Below are positions 25,241-33,177 of a stretch of 64,000 nt of DNA, one piece after another. The notes under the pieces are model-generated. The model was given only the letters and a program-made list of their open reading frames with translations. It did no database searches and was not told where the DNA came from. Source of the stretch: Glaciecola sp965660625 (GTDB lineage: Bacteria > Pseudomonadota > Gammaproteobacteria > Enterobacterales > Alteromonadaceae); contig CBFIAR010000014.1 of assembly GCA_965660625.1 (NCBI GenBank), forward strand, positions 1 to 64,000. The letters are read 5' to 3'. A program made the position numbers and the translations under genes. The first letter of the stretch is position 1. Every line of letters starts with the position of its first letter.

Positions 25241-25867
25241 TCAACTGGTGATAACTAGGAATAAAGCCATGATTATAAGAACAACTCCCATAATACGATC
25301 AAAAATATAGCCATTAAGCTCATAAAACGCGCGTACTCTTCGATGAGTAATAACAATGGATACAAATATAAACCACGCGGCGGTCGCAACAGCCATATAT
25401 ACACCATATATAATTTTATGTGACAAGAGCGTTTCTGAGGATATCGCAACCGTAAAAACTGACAGAAAGAATAAAGTGGCCTTAGGGTTTAGACCATTAG
25501 TAATAAAACCAAGCATGAACGATTTTGTTACGCTTTTTTGTGGAACAGGCACATCCGATAGTTTTGCATGGCCATGTGGTCGGCTCTCTAAAGCAGTGAT
25601 ACCAATCCATGCTAGATATGCCGCTGCCAAATACAACAATATATTTAACAGCCAAGGAGTGGTCTTGATTATCAGGCCTATTCCAATCAGAGAATAACTA
25701 ACGTGCAAAAGAATGCCTGCACCGATGCCTATACTAGTGGAAATTGCGGCGGCTCTTCCCTGTTGCATACTTTGTTTGAGTACAACAGCAAAGTCGGGAC
25801 CAGGGCTTGCAACGGCAAAAAAGTGGATAACAGCGATCGAGATGAGCTCTAGCCAGTTAAATGTCAT
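25241..25867 (-). CDS. LysE/RhtB family amino-acid exporter
   Basis: 208-residue inner-membrane protein with six helices. The family signature SPGPDFAVVLKQS lies at about residues 21-33 and GxxxGxxxH-type packing at GIGAGILLHVSYS. Members export lysine, homoserine, threonine or related solutes; substrate not predictable. Its start overlaps the end of the sulfurtransferase gene by 4 nt, so both are one transcript. Confidence 0.88.
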   Translation of the reverse strand: MTFNWLELISIAVIHFFAVASPGPDFAVVLKQSMQQGRAAAISTSIGIGAGILLHVSYSLIGIGLIIKTTPWLLNILLYLAAAYLAWIGITALESRPHGHAKLSDVPVPQKSVTKSFMLGFITNGLNPKATLFFLSVFTVAISSETLLSHKIIYGVYMAVATAAWFIFVSIVITHRRVRAFYELNGYIFDRIMGVVLIIMALFLVITS

Positions 25868-26784
25868 TCAGCAACCTCAATAGGCAAGGTGTGACTGGCA
25901 CCCCACTCTGACCAACTGGCATCGTAAACTTTAAGACAGGAAGCTCCTAAGGAATAAGCTGCCTGAGCAACAATACAGGCTGTTATTCCGCTGCCGCAGC
26001 TTATTATCATTTCTTCCTTGAGAGTGATGTTGTTATCGTCAAATATGACAGTCAATTCATCTACAGATTTAAACTTACCTGCATGCTGCAAACTCGCATA
26101 GTGAATATTCACAGATGTAGGTATATGACCCGACCTCATATTAGCCCTTGGCTCAGGCTCGATGCCGGCAAATCGTCCAAAACTCCTTGCGTCAATAAGT
26201 TGGGACTTAGATGTTGTGCCTGCCTCCAGGGTAAATGCAGTTGACGCCTGAGATGCATTTACTGATAAAGATGCGGATAATGCAGCACAAATATAGTCTG
26301 AATCGACAAAGGAATAACTAACCGATGCTTTCACCTGAACGTTGGATTGGACGTTGGGACTTATTAGAGAGGTTTCCGTTGTATACCCGCAGTTAATCCA
26401 TTCGGGTAATCCTCCGTCTAACGTTTTAACATTCGTAAAACCCATAGATAAAAGCATAAACCAAGCTCTTGATGCACAAAAATTACCGAAGTCATCATAA
26501 ATTACAATTTCGTCATCTAAGTTGAGTCCGAGTTTTTGAGCCGAAACCTGAAAGGTGTTACGAGAGGGCATCATATTGCTAAGCGAGGTTTCTTTATCTA
26601 CAAAGTCATTTTCGAAATCGAAGAATAAGGAGTTTGGTATGTACAATGAAACACCGTTGCGAAGCAAATCTGGCTTTGATGCTGGTGCGTTTGCCATTGT
26701 TGTGAATAGTGTTTTAATAGTAGCAGTGTGTTTACACTCGATTCTTTGAGATAAGTCGTAACAAGAAATACTGGTGGATATCAT
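25864..26784 (-). CDS. sseA: Rhodanese-type sulfurtransferase (SseA-like)
   Basis: 306 residues in two rhodanese domains. The N-terminal domain contains IVIYDDFGNFCASRAWFML and lacks the catalytic Cys; the C-terminal domain has LIDARSFGRF, the RSGHIP motif and the active loop CGSGITA. CG[ST]G[VI]TA is the 3-mercaptopyruvate sulfurtransferase type. The interdomain linker is unusually long, with a low-complexity Ala/Ser run (about residues 158-185). The start is uncertain: the first 30 residues include several possible Met codons and the N-terminus is shorter than normal before the first rhodanese core. Confidence 0.82.
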   Translation of the reverse strand: MISTSISCYDLSQRIECKHTATIKTLFTTMANAPASKPDLLRNGVSLYIPNSLFFDFENDFVDKETSLSNMMPSRNTFQVSAQKLGLNLDDEIVIYDDFGNFCASRAWFMLLSMGFTNVKTLDGGLPEWINCGYTTETSLISPNVQSNVQVKASVSYSFVDSDYICAALSASLSVNASQASTAFTLEAGTTSKSQLIDARSFGRFAGIEPEPRANMRSGHIPTSVNIHYASLQHAGKFKSVDELTVIFDDNNITLKEEMIISCGSGITACIVAQAAYSLGASCLKVYDASWSEWGASHTLPIEVAE

Positions 26785-26867
26785 GGACTAAGCAAACCAA
26801 TAATGTCATTAGAAAAAACATGACATAATTAAACCATTAATTTGGCATATATAACAGCTTGCTAAAA

Positions 26868-26891
26868 AAGAATGGTGCCCGGGGCCGAACT
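26868..26891 (-). repeat. Displaced copy of the tRNA-Leu 3' end (attR-like)
   Basis: A 20-bp exact match, 23 of 24 with one mismatch, to the 3' end of the tRNA-Leu gene 1,045 bp away, including the encoded CCA and six following bases. On the minus strand it continues into a T6 run, as if it were the original tRNA terminator region. It lies 8 bp from the PEP-CTERM stop codon. Confidence 0.75.
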
Positions 26892-26898
26892 ATTAAGC

Positions 26899-27543
26899 TT
26901 ACTTTCTGAAGCGACGTGCACCTAAACCAATCAAGCCTAATGCTAGGATGGCTAAAGTTGATGGTTCAGGGACTTCCGCCGCCGAAGTTAATTGAAACAT
27001 CTGGTCACCAACGGTCGCCATAGTACTAAATGTATCACCAGAAAACCTAGCTATTTGACCGTCTTGCGGAAAGGTGCCACTCAAAGATACTTGACCTGCC
27101 CCAAAACCATTTCCAGAAAGACCAACCCAATAAGTCGTATTCATTAAAAAATTCAATCCACTAAAATTAAATTCCAGCATATTTACGCTCGTACCATTCA
27201 ACGTTGTCCCCGCATTTAAAACCGAAGCTGAAAAGCCAAGATTTTCTTGGTGAAACAAAGTTGAAGGCGCGCCAGAAGCGTCATTGTATATATGCAGATT
27301 GAATGCACTACTCCCAGTTTGTGAGCTAAGATCAAAATCGGTAAAGTAGTTTAGACCTGTCACCAATGTATCACTAGTAAACATGACGTTATCAGCAAAA
27401 TTTTGTGATATAGTATAGTTATTCCATGAACCTCCAAAATCACCCGTGGAAGGACCCTGATCCCAGATTATAGTAGCATTAGCAAAACCACTAACTCCTA
27501 AAACTAAACCAGCCAAAGCCGCTTTTATCATCTTAAATTTCAT
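26899..27543 (-). CDS. PEP-CTERM sorting domain protein
   Basis: 214 residues: signal peptide (about 1-22, ending FANA), a beta-rich exported domain with no recognised family, and a C-terminal PEP-CTERM tag (VPEPS, hydrophobic LAILALGLIGLG, then ARRFRK). Such proteins are cleaved and released by an exosortase (EpsH) encoded elsewhere and are tied to exopolysaccharide biofilms. ATG at 27543 is chosen because GAGGAA lies five bases before it and it starts the signal peptide; 27 upstream codons are in the leader. A sigma54 promoter lies 70 bp upstream. It sits inside a tRNA-Leu flanked island. Confidence 0.9.
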   Translation of the reverse strand: MKFKMIKAALAGLVLGVSGFANATIIWDQGPSTGDFGGSWNNYTISQNFADNVMFTSDTLVTGLNYFTDFDLSSQTGSSAFNLHIYNDASGAPSTLFHQENLGFSASVLNAGTTLNGTSVNMLEFNFSGLNFLMNTTYWVGLSGNGFGAGQVSLSGTFPQDGQIARFSGDTFSTMATVGDQMFQLTSAAEVPEPSTLAILALGLIGLGARRFRK

Positions 27544-27611
27544 AATATTTCCTCGTTTGTAAAAATCACCTGTATTGTCAGGTGTATTAACTTTTTTTAA
27601 TGCTTGAAGAT

Positions 27612-27629
27612 ATGCAAAATACATGCCAA
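27612..27629 (-). promoter_or_regulatory. Sigma54 (RpoN) promoter of the PEP-CTERM gene
   Basis: On the minus strand TTGGCATG, four bases, then TTGCAT matches the -24/-12 consensus YTGGCAYG-N4-TTGCW at every informative base. Transcription should start near 27602, leaving a leader of about 59 nt with a CACCTG-N6-CAGGTG hairpin (27567-27584). PrsK/PrsR with RpoN is known to drive PEP-CTERM genes; no activator site could be recognised in 27636-27912, which is AT-rich and otherwise empty. Confidence 0.8.
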
Positions 27630-27912
27630 TCTTTTTTATCTATAAATATCAATAATATAAGAACAAATGAAATCTTAAGAAATAAAAAGTGTAAAATAAT
27701 CCGATACTAGAACGTCTGATTTTTATACAGTTATGAATGGATAGTGCTGCAGCCGAGAAATCAATCTAGATTTAAAAAGTGAGGGCTTATTTTTGGGTTA
27801 TGTACGTGGGGATTGTTGTTGATACAAAAAAATAAATTTATTTGCATGAGACTTTCTAATCTACATCTGCTACTTATTTGCTACTTATTTATTGCTAGTG
27901 AATACTATCAAT

Positions 27913-27936
27913 AAGAATGGTGCCCGGGGCCGGACT
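27913..27936 (-). repeat. tRNA-Leu 3' end, attL-like partner of the direct repeat
   Basis: The intact tRNA copy of the 24-bp direct repeat also found at 26868-26891. Together they bracket about 1 kb holding only the PEP-CTERM gene. Confidence 0.7.
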
Positions 27937-28004
27937 TGAACCGGCACACTCTTACGAGCGAGGGATTTTAAATCCCTTGTGTCTACCAATTTCACCACCC
28001 GGGC
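27918..28004 (-). tRNA. tRNA-Leu (anticodon UAA)
   Basis: 87 nt with encoded CCA. Acceptor stem GCCCGGG/CCCGGGC, long variable arm as in class II tRNAs, anticodon loop TTTAAAA giving UAA. Last of the Gly-Cys-Leu cluster downstream of pgsA; its 3' end is the insertion point of a small island. Confidence 0.95.
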
Positions 28005-28037
28005 ACTGATGTTGCGACTTAATTAACTAGCATTAAG

Positions 28038-28111
28038 TGGAGGCGGAACCCGGAGTCGAACCGAGATCCACGGATTTGCAATCCGCTGCATAGCCATTCT
28101 GCCATTCCGCC
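28038..28111 (-). tRNA. tRNA-Cys (anticodon GCA)
   Basis: 74 nt with encoded CCA. Acceptor stem starts GGCGGAA, anticodon loop TTGCAAA giving GCA. Middle gene of the cluster. Confidence 0.95.
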
Positions 28112-28151
28112 GCAACATTGTTGCTTTTACATTTCACCAATCAAAAATAAT

Positions 28152-28227
<76 letters not shown>

Positions 28228-28244
28228 CTCGAAATGTGGGGTGC

Positions 28245-28272
28245 ATTCTACCCTCAAAAACAAACGTGTCAA
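28245..28272 (-). promoter_or_regulatory. Promoter of the tRNA-Gly-Cys-Leu operon
   Basis: On the minus strand TTGACA, a 16-bp spacer and TAGAAT, followed by a GC-rich GCACCCC discriminator typical of growth-rate and ppGpp controlled stable-RNA promoters. It lies between pgsA and tRNA-Gly, so the tRNAs need not depend on the uvrY-uvrC-pgsA transcript. Confidence 0.8.
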
Positions 28273-28350
28273 CACTAAATCTTAAAGAAATATCCTGTTT
28301 CATTAAAAATTGTACAGTTCGGTGCAATTTTGCACTGAAACAACTAAAAA

Positions 28351-28920
28351 CTAAGCTTTTACCTGACTAAGTTGCTTCCACGCAGCCTTGGTATATACAA
28401 GCATTGACCAAACTGATAGCACAGCAGAAAAATAAAGTAAGATTTTCCCTAATGTTACCCAATAGATCGGAAAGCCCATAAATTCCTCTAAACCAGATAA
28501 TAAACCAATTAACGCCAGCATTTGCGCCATCGTTTTCGATTTACCAATAAATGAAACTTTAACCACGGACGCGCTTCCATGGCGTCCCATCCATTCGCGC
28601 AAAGCCGATATGTAAATTTCACGCATCAGCAGCGCAATTGCGGGAACGGTTATCCATACGTTAGCGTAAGTATGCGTTACCATGAGCAGCGCAGCTGCAA
28701 CAATTAGTTTGTCAGCAACAGGATCAAGGAAAGCACCAAAAGGCGTCGACTGTTTTAATCTTCTAGCTAAATAGCCATCAAACCAATCGGTTATTGCTGC
28801 AAACCAGAAAATAAAAGCGCCGGCTTGATGTGCCCAACGCCAATCAAGAAAATAGACAAGCACAAATACGGGTATCAGAAGGACTCTGAACATAGTGATG
28901 ATGTTGGGAATGGTCCACAT
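28351..28920 (-). CDS. pgsA: CDP-diacylglycerol-glycerol-3-phosphate 3-phosphatidyltransferase
   Basis: 189-residue inner-membrane enzyme making phosphatidylglycerophosphate from CDP-diacylglycerol and glycerol 3-phosphate, the entry to phosphatidylglycerol and cardiolipin. The CDP-alcohol phosphotransferase motif is complete: DWFDGYLAR, then FGAFLDPVADK, with all conserved Asp residues (about 44-66). About four to five helices. It follows uvrC by 61 bp in the conserved uvrY-uvrC-pgsA order. Confidence 0.95.
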   Translation of the reverse strand: MWTIPNIITMFRVLLIPVFVLVYFLDWRWAHQAGAFIFWFAAITDWFDGYLARRLKQSTPFGAFLDPVADKLIVAAALLMVTHTYANVWITVPAIALLMREIYISALREWMGRHGSASVVKVSFIGKSKTMAQMLALIGLLSGLEEFMGFPIYWVTLGKILLYFSAVLSVWSMLVYTKAAWKQLSQVKA

Positions 28921-28981
28921 AATAGTTAAATACCTTGGCTTAACGTTCTCGTATTGGGTTATGATACCAGAACAAACCTAA

Positions 28982-30808
28982 TTAAGAATGCAAATGATCG
29001 TAGATGATATCGGCAAGTTCTTCGCTTATCCCTGGAACCTTGCTAATTTCTTGCTTACTTGCTTTTTTAAGACCCTGCAGACCCCCTGAATATTTTAATA
29101 AAGCCTGCCTTTTCTTAGGTCCTACGCCAGAAATTCCCTCTAAGGTGGATGTTTTTTTGACTTTTTGTCGTCTATTTCGATGCCCTGATATCGCAAAACG
29201 ATGCGACTCGTCTCTAATGTGCTGTATCAAATGCAATGCAGGTGAATCACTTTGCATTGGAATAGTTTCATAAGAACCGGCTCTAATGAGCGTTTCAAGC
29301 CCGGCTTTTCTGCTACTTCCTTTAGCAACACCTATAAGCATTGGTTTATATTCGGCTGGCCAGTCTTCAAAATGAGACTCGGCCTGTGAAAGTTGCCCTT
29401 TACCACCGTCTATAAACAGAATATCAGGTAATTTAGCATCAGCATTAGGGGATTTATAACGCCGTTTTAATGCTTGCGCCATTGCCGCATAATCATCACC
29501 CGGTGTGATTCCTTCGATATTAAATGTTCTGTAATCACTCTTCAGAGGGCCTTCTCTGTTAAAAACAACACACGAAGCAACAGTTTGCTGGCCTGAGGTG
29601 TGGCTAATATCAAAACATTCCATTCGACTAATGGGTGTATCTCTTTCAATCACTTTTTCCAAATCAACAAACCGTGCAAACATCGATTTCTGTTGATTTT
29701 GTTGGGTTTCTAGCGAATTTTCAGCATTCTTATTCGCCAATTGCAAATATTGCCTTTTTTCATCTCGCGCTCCCTCAAAGAATTTAACTCTGTAGCCCGC
29801 TTCAGTTGATAGAACTTTCTCAATATCCTCCATTTCTGGAAACTTAATTGGAATGACAATCTGTCTAGGGATCGTCTTATTACCAGCAAGATAAAATTGT
29901 AAAATGAATGATTGGAAGACCGTTTCACCATCTATATCTCTCGGAATTTTAGGGAAAAATGACTTGCTACCCAATAACTGGCTTTCTCGAATAAACAATC
30001 CTTGAACACAGGCATAACCATTCTTAAATGCAAAACCAAATACATCCATTTCTTGCTGTTCACCCGTCACAAACTGTTGTTCCTGTACACGACGCAATGC
30101 GCTAATTTGATCTCTATAACGAGCCGCAGCTTCGAAGTTTAAGGCAATACTTGCCTGCTCCATTTTGTCGACCAACGAAGCTATCACTTCAGAATTCTTT
30201 CCTCGGAGGAAAAGCGTTGCTAAATTCACTTGTTCTTGATAATCATGATCGCTCACGTAACCATCGACGCAGGGAGCCGAACAGCGCTTCATTTGATACT
30301 GCAAACATGGTCTACTGCGAGCCCGGTAGTAGCTGTCTTCGCACTGTCTGATGGGGAATATTCGTTGCATGGTTCTAAGGCTTTCTCTTACCGCCCAAGC
30401 GCTAGGATATGGACCAAAATAAGTACCTTTGAGCTTTTTCGTACCACGATGAAAGCTAAGTCGCGGGTGCTCATGCTCAGAAAGAAATATGAAAGGGTAT
30501 GATTTATCATCTCGCAATACTACGTTGTAACGTGGTCGATATTTTTTTATAAAGTTATTTTCTAATATAAACGCTTCTGTCTCACTCGAAACAACCGTTA
30601 CATCCATTTTTGCAATGTGCGTAACAAGCGATTGCGTTTTTACGCTGTCTACATTTTTTCGAAAATATGAACCAACTCGTTTTTTTAAATTTTTTGCCTT
30701 GCCTACATAAATGACTTCATCCCTGACGTTATACATTCTGTATACACCTGGCTTTGAAGTCAGGTTCTTTAGAAACGCCTCTGAATCAAACCGAGCATCT
30801 TCACTCAT
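28982..30808 (-). CDS. uvrC: Excinuclease ABC subunit C
   Basis: 608-residue nuclease that makes both incisions in nucleotide excision repair after UvrAB loading. An N-terminal GIY-YIG domain (GVYRMYNVRDEVIYVGKAKN, about 16-35) cuts 3' of the lesion; a Cys cluster follows (CEDSYY, CLQYQMKRCSAPC), then a UVR motif (about 200-235), an RNase H-like domain for the 5' cut (FIDGGKGQLS) and two helix-hairpin-helix motifs at the C-terminus. The start is 2 bp after the uvrY stop. Confidence 0.96.
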   Translation of the reverse strand: MSEDARFDSEAFLKNLTSKPGVYRMYNVRDEVIYVGKAKNLKKRVGSYFRKNVDSVKTQSLVTHIAKMDVTVVSSETEAFILENNFIKKYRPRYNVVLRDDKSYPFIFLSEHEHPRLSFHRGTKKLKGTYFGPYPSAWAVRESLRTMQRIFPIRQCEDSYYRARSRPCLQYQMKRCSAPCVDGYVSDHDYQEQVNLATLFLRGKNSEVIASLVDKMEQASIALNFEAAARYRDQISALRRVQEQQFVTGEQQEMDVFGFAFKNGYACVQGLFIRESQLLGSKSFFPKIPRDIDGETVFQSFILQFYLAGNKTIPRQIVIPIKFPEMEDIEKVLSTEAGYRVKFFEGARDEKRQYLQLANKNAENSLETQQNQQKSMFARFVDLEKVIERDTPISRMECFDISHTSGQQTVASCVVFNREGPLKSDYRTFNIEGITPGDDYAAMAQALKRRYKSPNADAKLPDILFIDGGKGQLSQAESHFEDWPAEYKPMLIGVAKGSSRKAGLETLIRAGSYETIPMQSDSPALHLIQHIRDESHRFAISGHRNRRQKVKKTSTLEGISGVGPKKRQALLKYSGGLQGLKKASKQEISKVPGISEELADIIYDHLHS

Positions 30809-30810
30809 TG

Positions 30811-31449
30811 CTATTCGGTTTGTATTAGCTTGTGGCGCAAGGCTAAATGCGTTAAGTCAACGTCTGAATTCACCTTTAACTTATCAAACATTCGATAGCG
30901 ATAGGTGTTGACTGTTTTCGAGGTGATATTGAGATTTGAGGCAATTTCTGGGACACGAGTACCTCTTGTCAGCATCATTGCGATTTCTAGCTCACGATCA
31001 GATAAATTCTCAAACGGATTCTCATGATTCTGCAACGTACTCCCTATAGCAAGTTCCTGAGCTACGTCCGCAGCTATGTAACGCTGACCTGAGAATACTT
31101 TATAAATAGCATTTACCATTTCATTGGGGTCAGCATCTTTGGTTAAGAAACCATGTGCACCCGCCTGCATTATTTTAGTAGGTAATGGGTTTTCTTTGTG
31201 CATTGACAAACAGATGATGCGTGTACTGTCGCAAAAACGCAAAATTTTTCTAGTCGCTTCCAAGCCACCAATACCTGGCATACTGATGTCCATCATGATG
31301 ATATCTGGCGGGCTTTTTCGACAAAGCTCAACGGCTTCCTCGCCACTTCCAACGGAAGCAACAACAGAAAAATCTTTAATATCGTTTAATATGCGACTGA
31401 TCCCTGTCCTAACGAGCTCATGGTCATCAACCAATAAAATCTTGATCAC
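30811..31449 (-). CDS. uvrY: UvrY/GacA response regulator
   Basis: 212 residues: receiver domain with phospho-acceptor Asp54 (MMDISMPG) plus acidic pair DD at 8-9, then a LuxR-type helix-turn-helix with LTRGTRVPEIASNLNITSKTV. It is the partner of the BarA/GacS hybrid kinase and activates CsrB/CsrC-type small RNAs. It is the first gene of the uvrY-uvrC-pgsA operon. No CsrB-like RNA was recognised in this window. Confidence 0.95.
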   Translation of the reverse strand: MIKILLVDDHELVRTGISRILNDIKDFSVVASVGSGEEAVELCRKSPPDIIMMDISMPGIGGLEATRKILRFCDSTRIICLSMHKENPLPTKIMQAGAHGFLTKDADPNEMVNAIYKVFSGQRYIAADVAQELAIGSTLQNHENPFENLSDRELEIAMMLTRGTRVPEIASNLNITSKTVNTYRYRMFDKLKVNSDVDLTHLALRHKLIQTE

Positions 31450-31858
31450 GTCGGAACCTCAACTTTTTATTTTATATTAAATCCGGCTTTCTTTGAGCAG
31501 AAAGTATCTTACACATTGCGAAATATTGGAATAGTTAAATGTATCAATAGTATTGATTTGTCACTATAAACTATAAATGGATAAGCGCTATCGATAGTTG
31601 CATTAAAATCCGATAAAAACCATTTTAGCTACTCAAAAACTATGCATTATAGCTATTGAGTGCGCACTGTTTGTAATTTCGGTACTTCAACCCAGTTAAC
31701 ATAGTTACTAGAATTTGAAGAATTTCTCTCTTTAGAATATTGCTTTAATGCATGTAGCGAATTTTTTTCCGGCTGCCAAGCGATTTAGGTGGTGTAGCAC
31801 CGCTGCTGTCGCTAACTGCGTTATGGTGTGATTTAATGACACTCTGGCAATGAGTCAG

Positions 31859-31912
31859 TTTTATCGAATATATAGCGAGAACAACCAGTCGTCACTGCTC
31901 GCCGGCTAATTC
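31859..31912 (+). repeat. Diverged intergenic repeat, copy A
   Basis: Shares 42 of 54 positions, without gaps, with 42847-42900. The first part (TTTTATCGAATATATAG) is nearly identical in both copies. Only two copies seen here. Confidence 0.6.
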
Positions 31913-31989
31913 ATTTTTAGATAAACCTTGTCGGTTTGTTGCGTCTTGAAACAGATGCTGATATTGCATAAAACGACTAAGATTTTTAA

Positions 31990-32020
31990 TAAAAAAAAAG
32001 GCCTAAACATTGTTTAGGCC
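31990..32020 (-). terminator. Intrinsic terminator of tRNA-Ser
   Basis: On the minus strand a 9-bp stem GGCCTAAAC/GTTTAGGCC with a 3-nt loop is followed by nine Ts. It starts 8 nt after the tRNA CCA end. Confidence 0.9.
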
Positions 32021-32027
32021 CTTACTA

Positions 32028-32119
32028 TGGCGGATAGCGAGGGATTCGAACCCCCGGTACGTTTGACCGTACGTCTGATTTCAAGTCAGGTGCATTAAAC
32101 CGAGCTCTGCCAGCTATCC
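32028..32119 (-). tRNA. tRNA-Ser (anticodon UGA)
   Basis: 92 nt with encoded CCA. Acceptor GGATAGC/GCTATCC, anticodon loop CTTGAAA giving UGA, long variable arm with a CGTACGG/CCGTACG-like stem as in serine tRNAs. Confidence 0.95.
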
Positions 32120-32252
32120 ATAAACTTTTTCTTTAGCTTCATGTAAAACTAATTATTTTTCTTACAACCTACACACCGAGGCGCTAATCTTAAGACCTCA
32201 TCAAGGGCGTTAAGTTCATCTGCTAGCGGCTGTGTCTCGTAACGAGGTGCGC

Positions 32253-32281
32253 ATATTAAGCATCAAACTGTCTGTTGTAAA
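32253..32281 (-). promoter_or_regulatory. Predicted tRNA-Ser promoter
   Basis: On the minus strand TTTACA, 17-bp spacer, TAATAT and a GC-rich discriminator GCGCACC. It predicts a start near 32246 and therefore a leader of about 127 nt before the tRNA, long for a tRNA transcript. Confidence 0.6.
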
Positions 32282-32317
32282 GTCTTTACACCAAAAAAAT
32301 CTATTTTTTTTGTTTGT

Positions 32318-32345
32318 TTGAACAATTTTTACACATTCCTATAAT
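32318..32345 (+). promoter_or_regulatory. Predicted sigma70 promoter of the Bax-inhibitor-1 family gene
   Basis: TTGAAC, 16-bp spacer, TATAAT, giving a 5' UTR of about 105 nt. GGAG precedes the ATG at 32459. Confidence 0.6.
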
Positions 32346-32458
32346 AATACACGTTACTTAGCGAAAACTACTTGAAATATTGAACTAAACACCCTACAAA
32401 GTAACTAACAAATAACCAACTTTTTTACTCAATTATTATTTAACGCGGAGACGTAAAA

Positions 32459-33124
32459 ATGGAACAACGTTCAGTATATTCTGCTTCTGGCACTAGGTCA
32501 GTAATAGAAATCAACAAGGTATTAAAAAACACCTATTTACTGCTGTCTATGACATTAGTTTTTAGTGCTGTTTGTGCCTGGATCACAATGGGTATGAGTC
32601 TGGGTGGTTTCGCAAGAATTGGTCTGATGTTAGCCGCCTTCGCTTCATTGTTTGCAGTTTCTAAATACGCTAATTCTGCGGCAGCGCTTCCTCTAACATT
32701 CTTATTCACGGGTTTAATGGGTGCAGCGCTAGGACCACTTATCAACTATTATCTGAACGTGGGTTATCCAGGTCTCATTATGGAGGCGTTTGGCACAACA
32801 GCGATTATATTCGTAGCGCTGTCTGGCTATGTGATTACGACCAAGAAGGATTTTAGCTTCTTGGGCGGGTTTTTAATGGTCGGTTTAGTATTTGCGATAA
32901 TCGCTATTATAGCGAATATATTCTTTGCTGTACCTGCTGTACATTTAGCAATTAACGCGGTCATTGTTTTCATCTTCTCTGGTTTCATTCTCTACGATAC
33001 GAGTAGAATTGTGAAAGGCGGCGAAACCAACTATGTCATGGCAACTGTTGCGCTTTACTTGAACATATATAACTTGTTTACTTCGCTACTAGCGTTGCTA
33101 AACGCATTCGGCGGCGACGATTGA
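32459..33124 (+). CDS. yccA: Bax inhibitor-1/YccA family membrane protein
   Basis: 221 residues with seven helices, the YccA subfamily layout. In E. coli YccA binds FtsH and modulates its degradation of membrane proteins. The last helices (FSGFILYDTSRIV, then LYLNIYNLFTSLLALL) carry the conserved Asp and Tyr/Asn residues of the TMBIM family. It has its own promoter and terminator and precedes tusDCBE as in related genomes. Confidence 0.9.
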   Translation: MEQRSVYSASGTRSVIEINKVLKNTYLLLSMTLVFSAVCAWITMGMSLGGFARIGLMLAAFASLFAVSKYANSAAALPLTFLFTGLMGAALGPLINYYLNVGYPGLIMEAFGTTAIIFVALSGYVITTKKDFSFLGGFLMVGLVFAIIAIIANIFFAVPAVHLAINAVIVFIFSGFILYDTSRIVKGGETNYVMATVALYLNIYNLFTSLLALLNAFGGDD

Positions 33125-33143
33125 ACACTCAAACTCAACGTGG

Positions 33144-33172
33144 AAAACACCCCTTCTAAGGGGTGTTTTTGT
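33144..33172 (+). terminator. Intrinsic terminator between yccA and tusD
   Basis: Stem AAACACCCCTT/AAGGGGTGTTT with a 2-nt CT loop, then T-rich. It ends only 6 nt before the tusD ATG, so its 3' arm AAGGGG may double as the tusD ribosome-binding site. Confidence 0.88.
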
Positions 33173-33177
33173 TTGTT

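Larger units (their letters stand above)
31450..32027. other. Non-coding region uvrY to tRNA-Ser
   Basis: About 0.58 kb without a gene. It holds the uvrY promoter somewhere in its left part, one copy of a diverged 54-bp repeat (31859-31912) and the tRNA-Ser terminator at its right end. An inverted motif ATCAA-tagta-TTGAT at 31548-31562 has half sites in the opposite orientation to an FNR box and is not one. Confidence 0.6.

Noticed and set aside
28312..28342. GTGCAA/TTGCAC hairpin as the pgsA terminator
   Set aside because: The following bases on the minus strand do not form a U-run close to the stem, so a terminator is not supported.
31548..31562. ATCAA-tagta-TTGAT as an FNR box upstream of uvrY
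   Set aside because: Half-sites are in inverted order and the spacer is 5 bp rather than 4.
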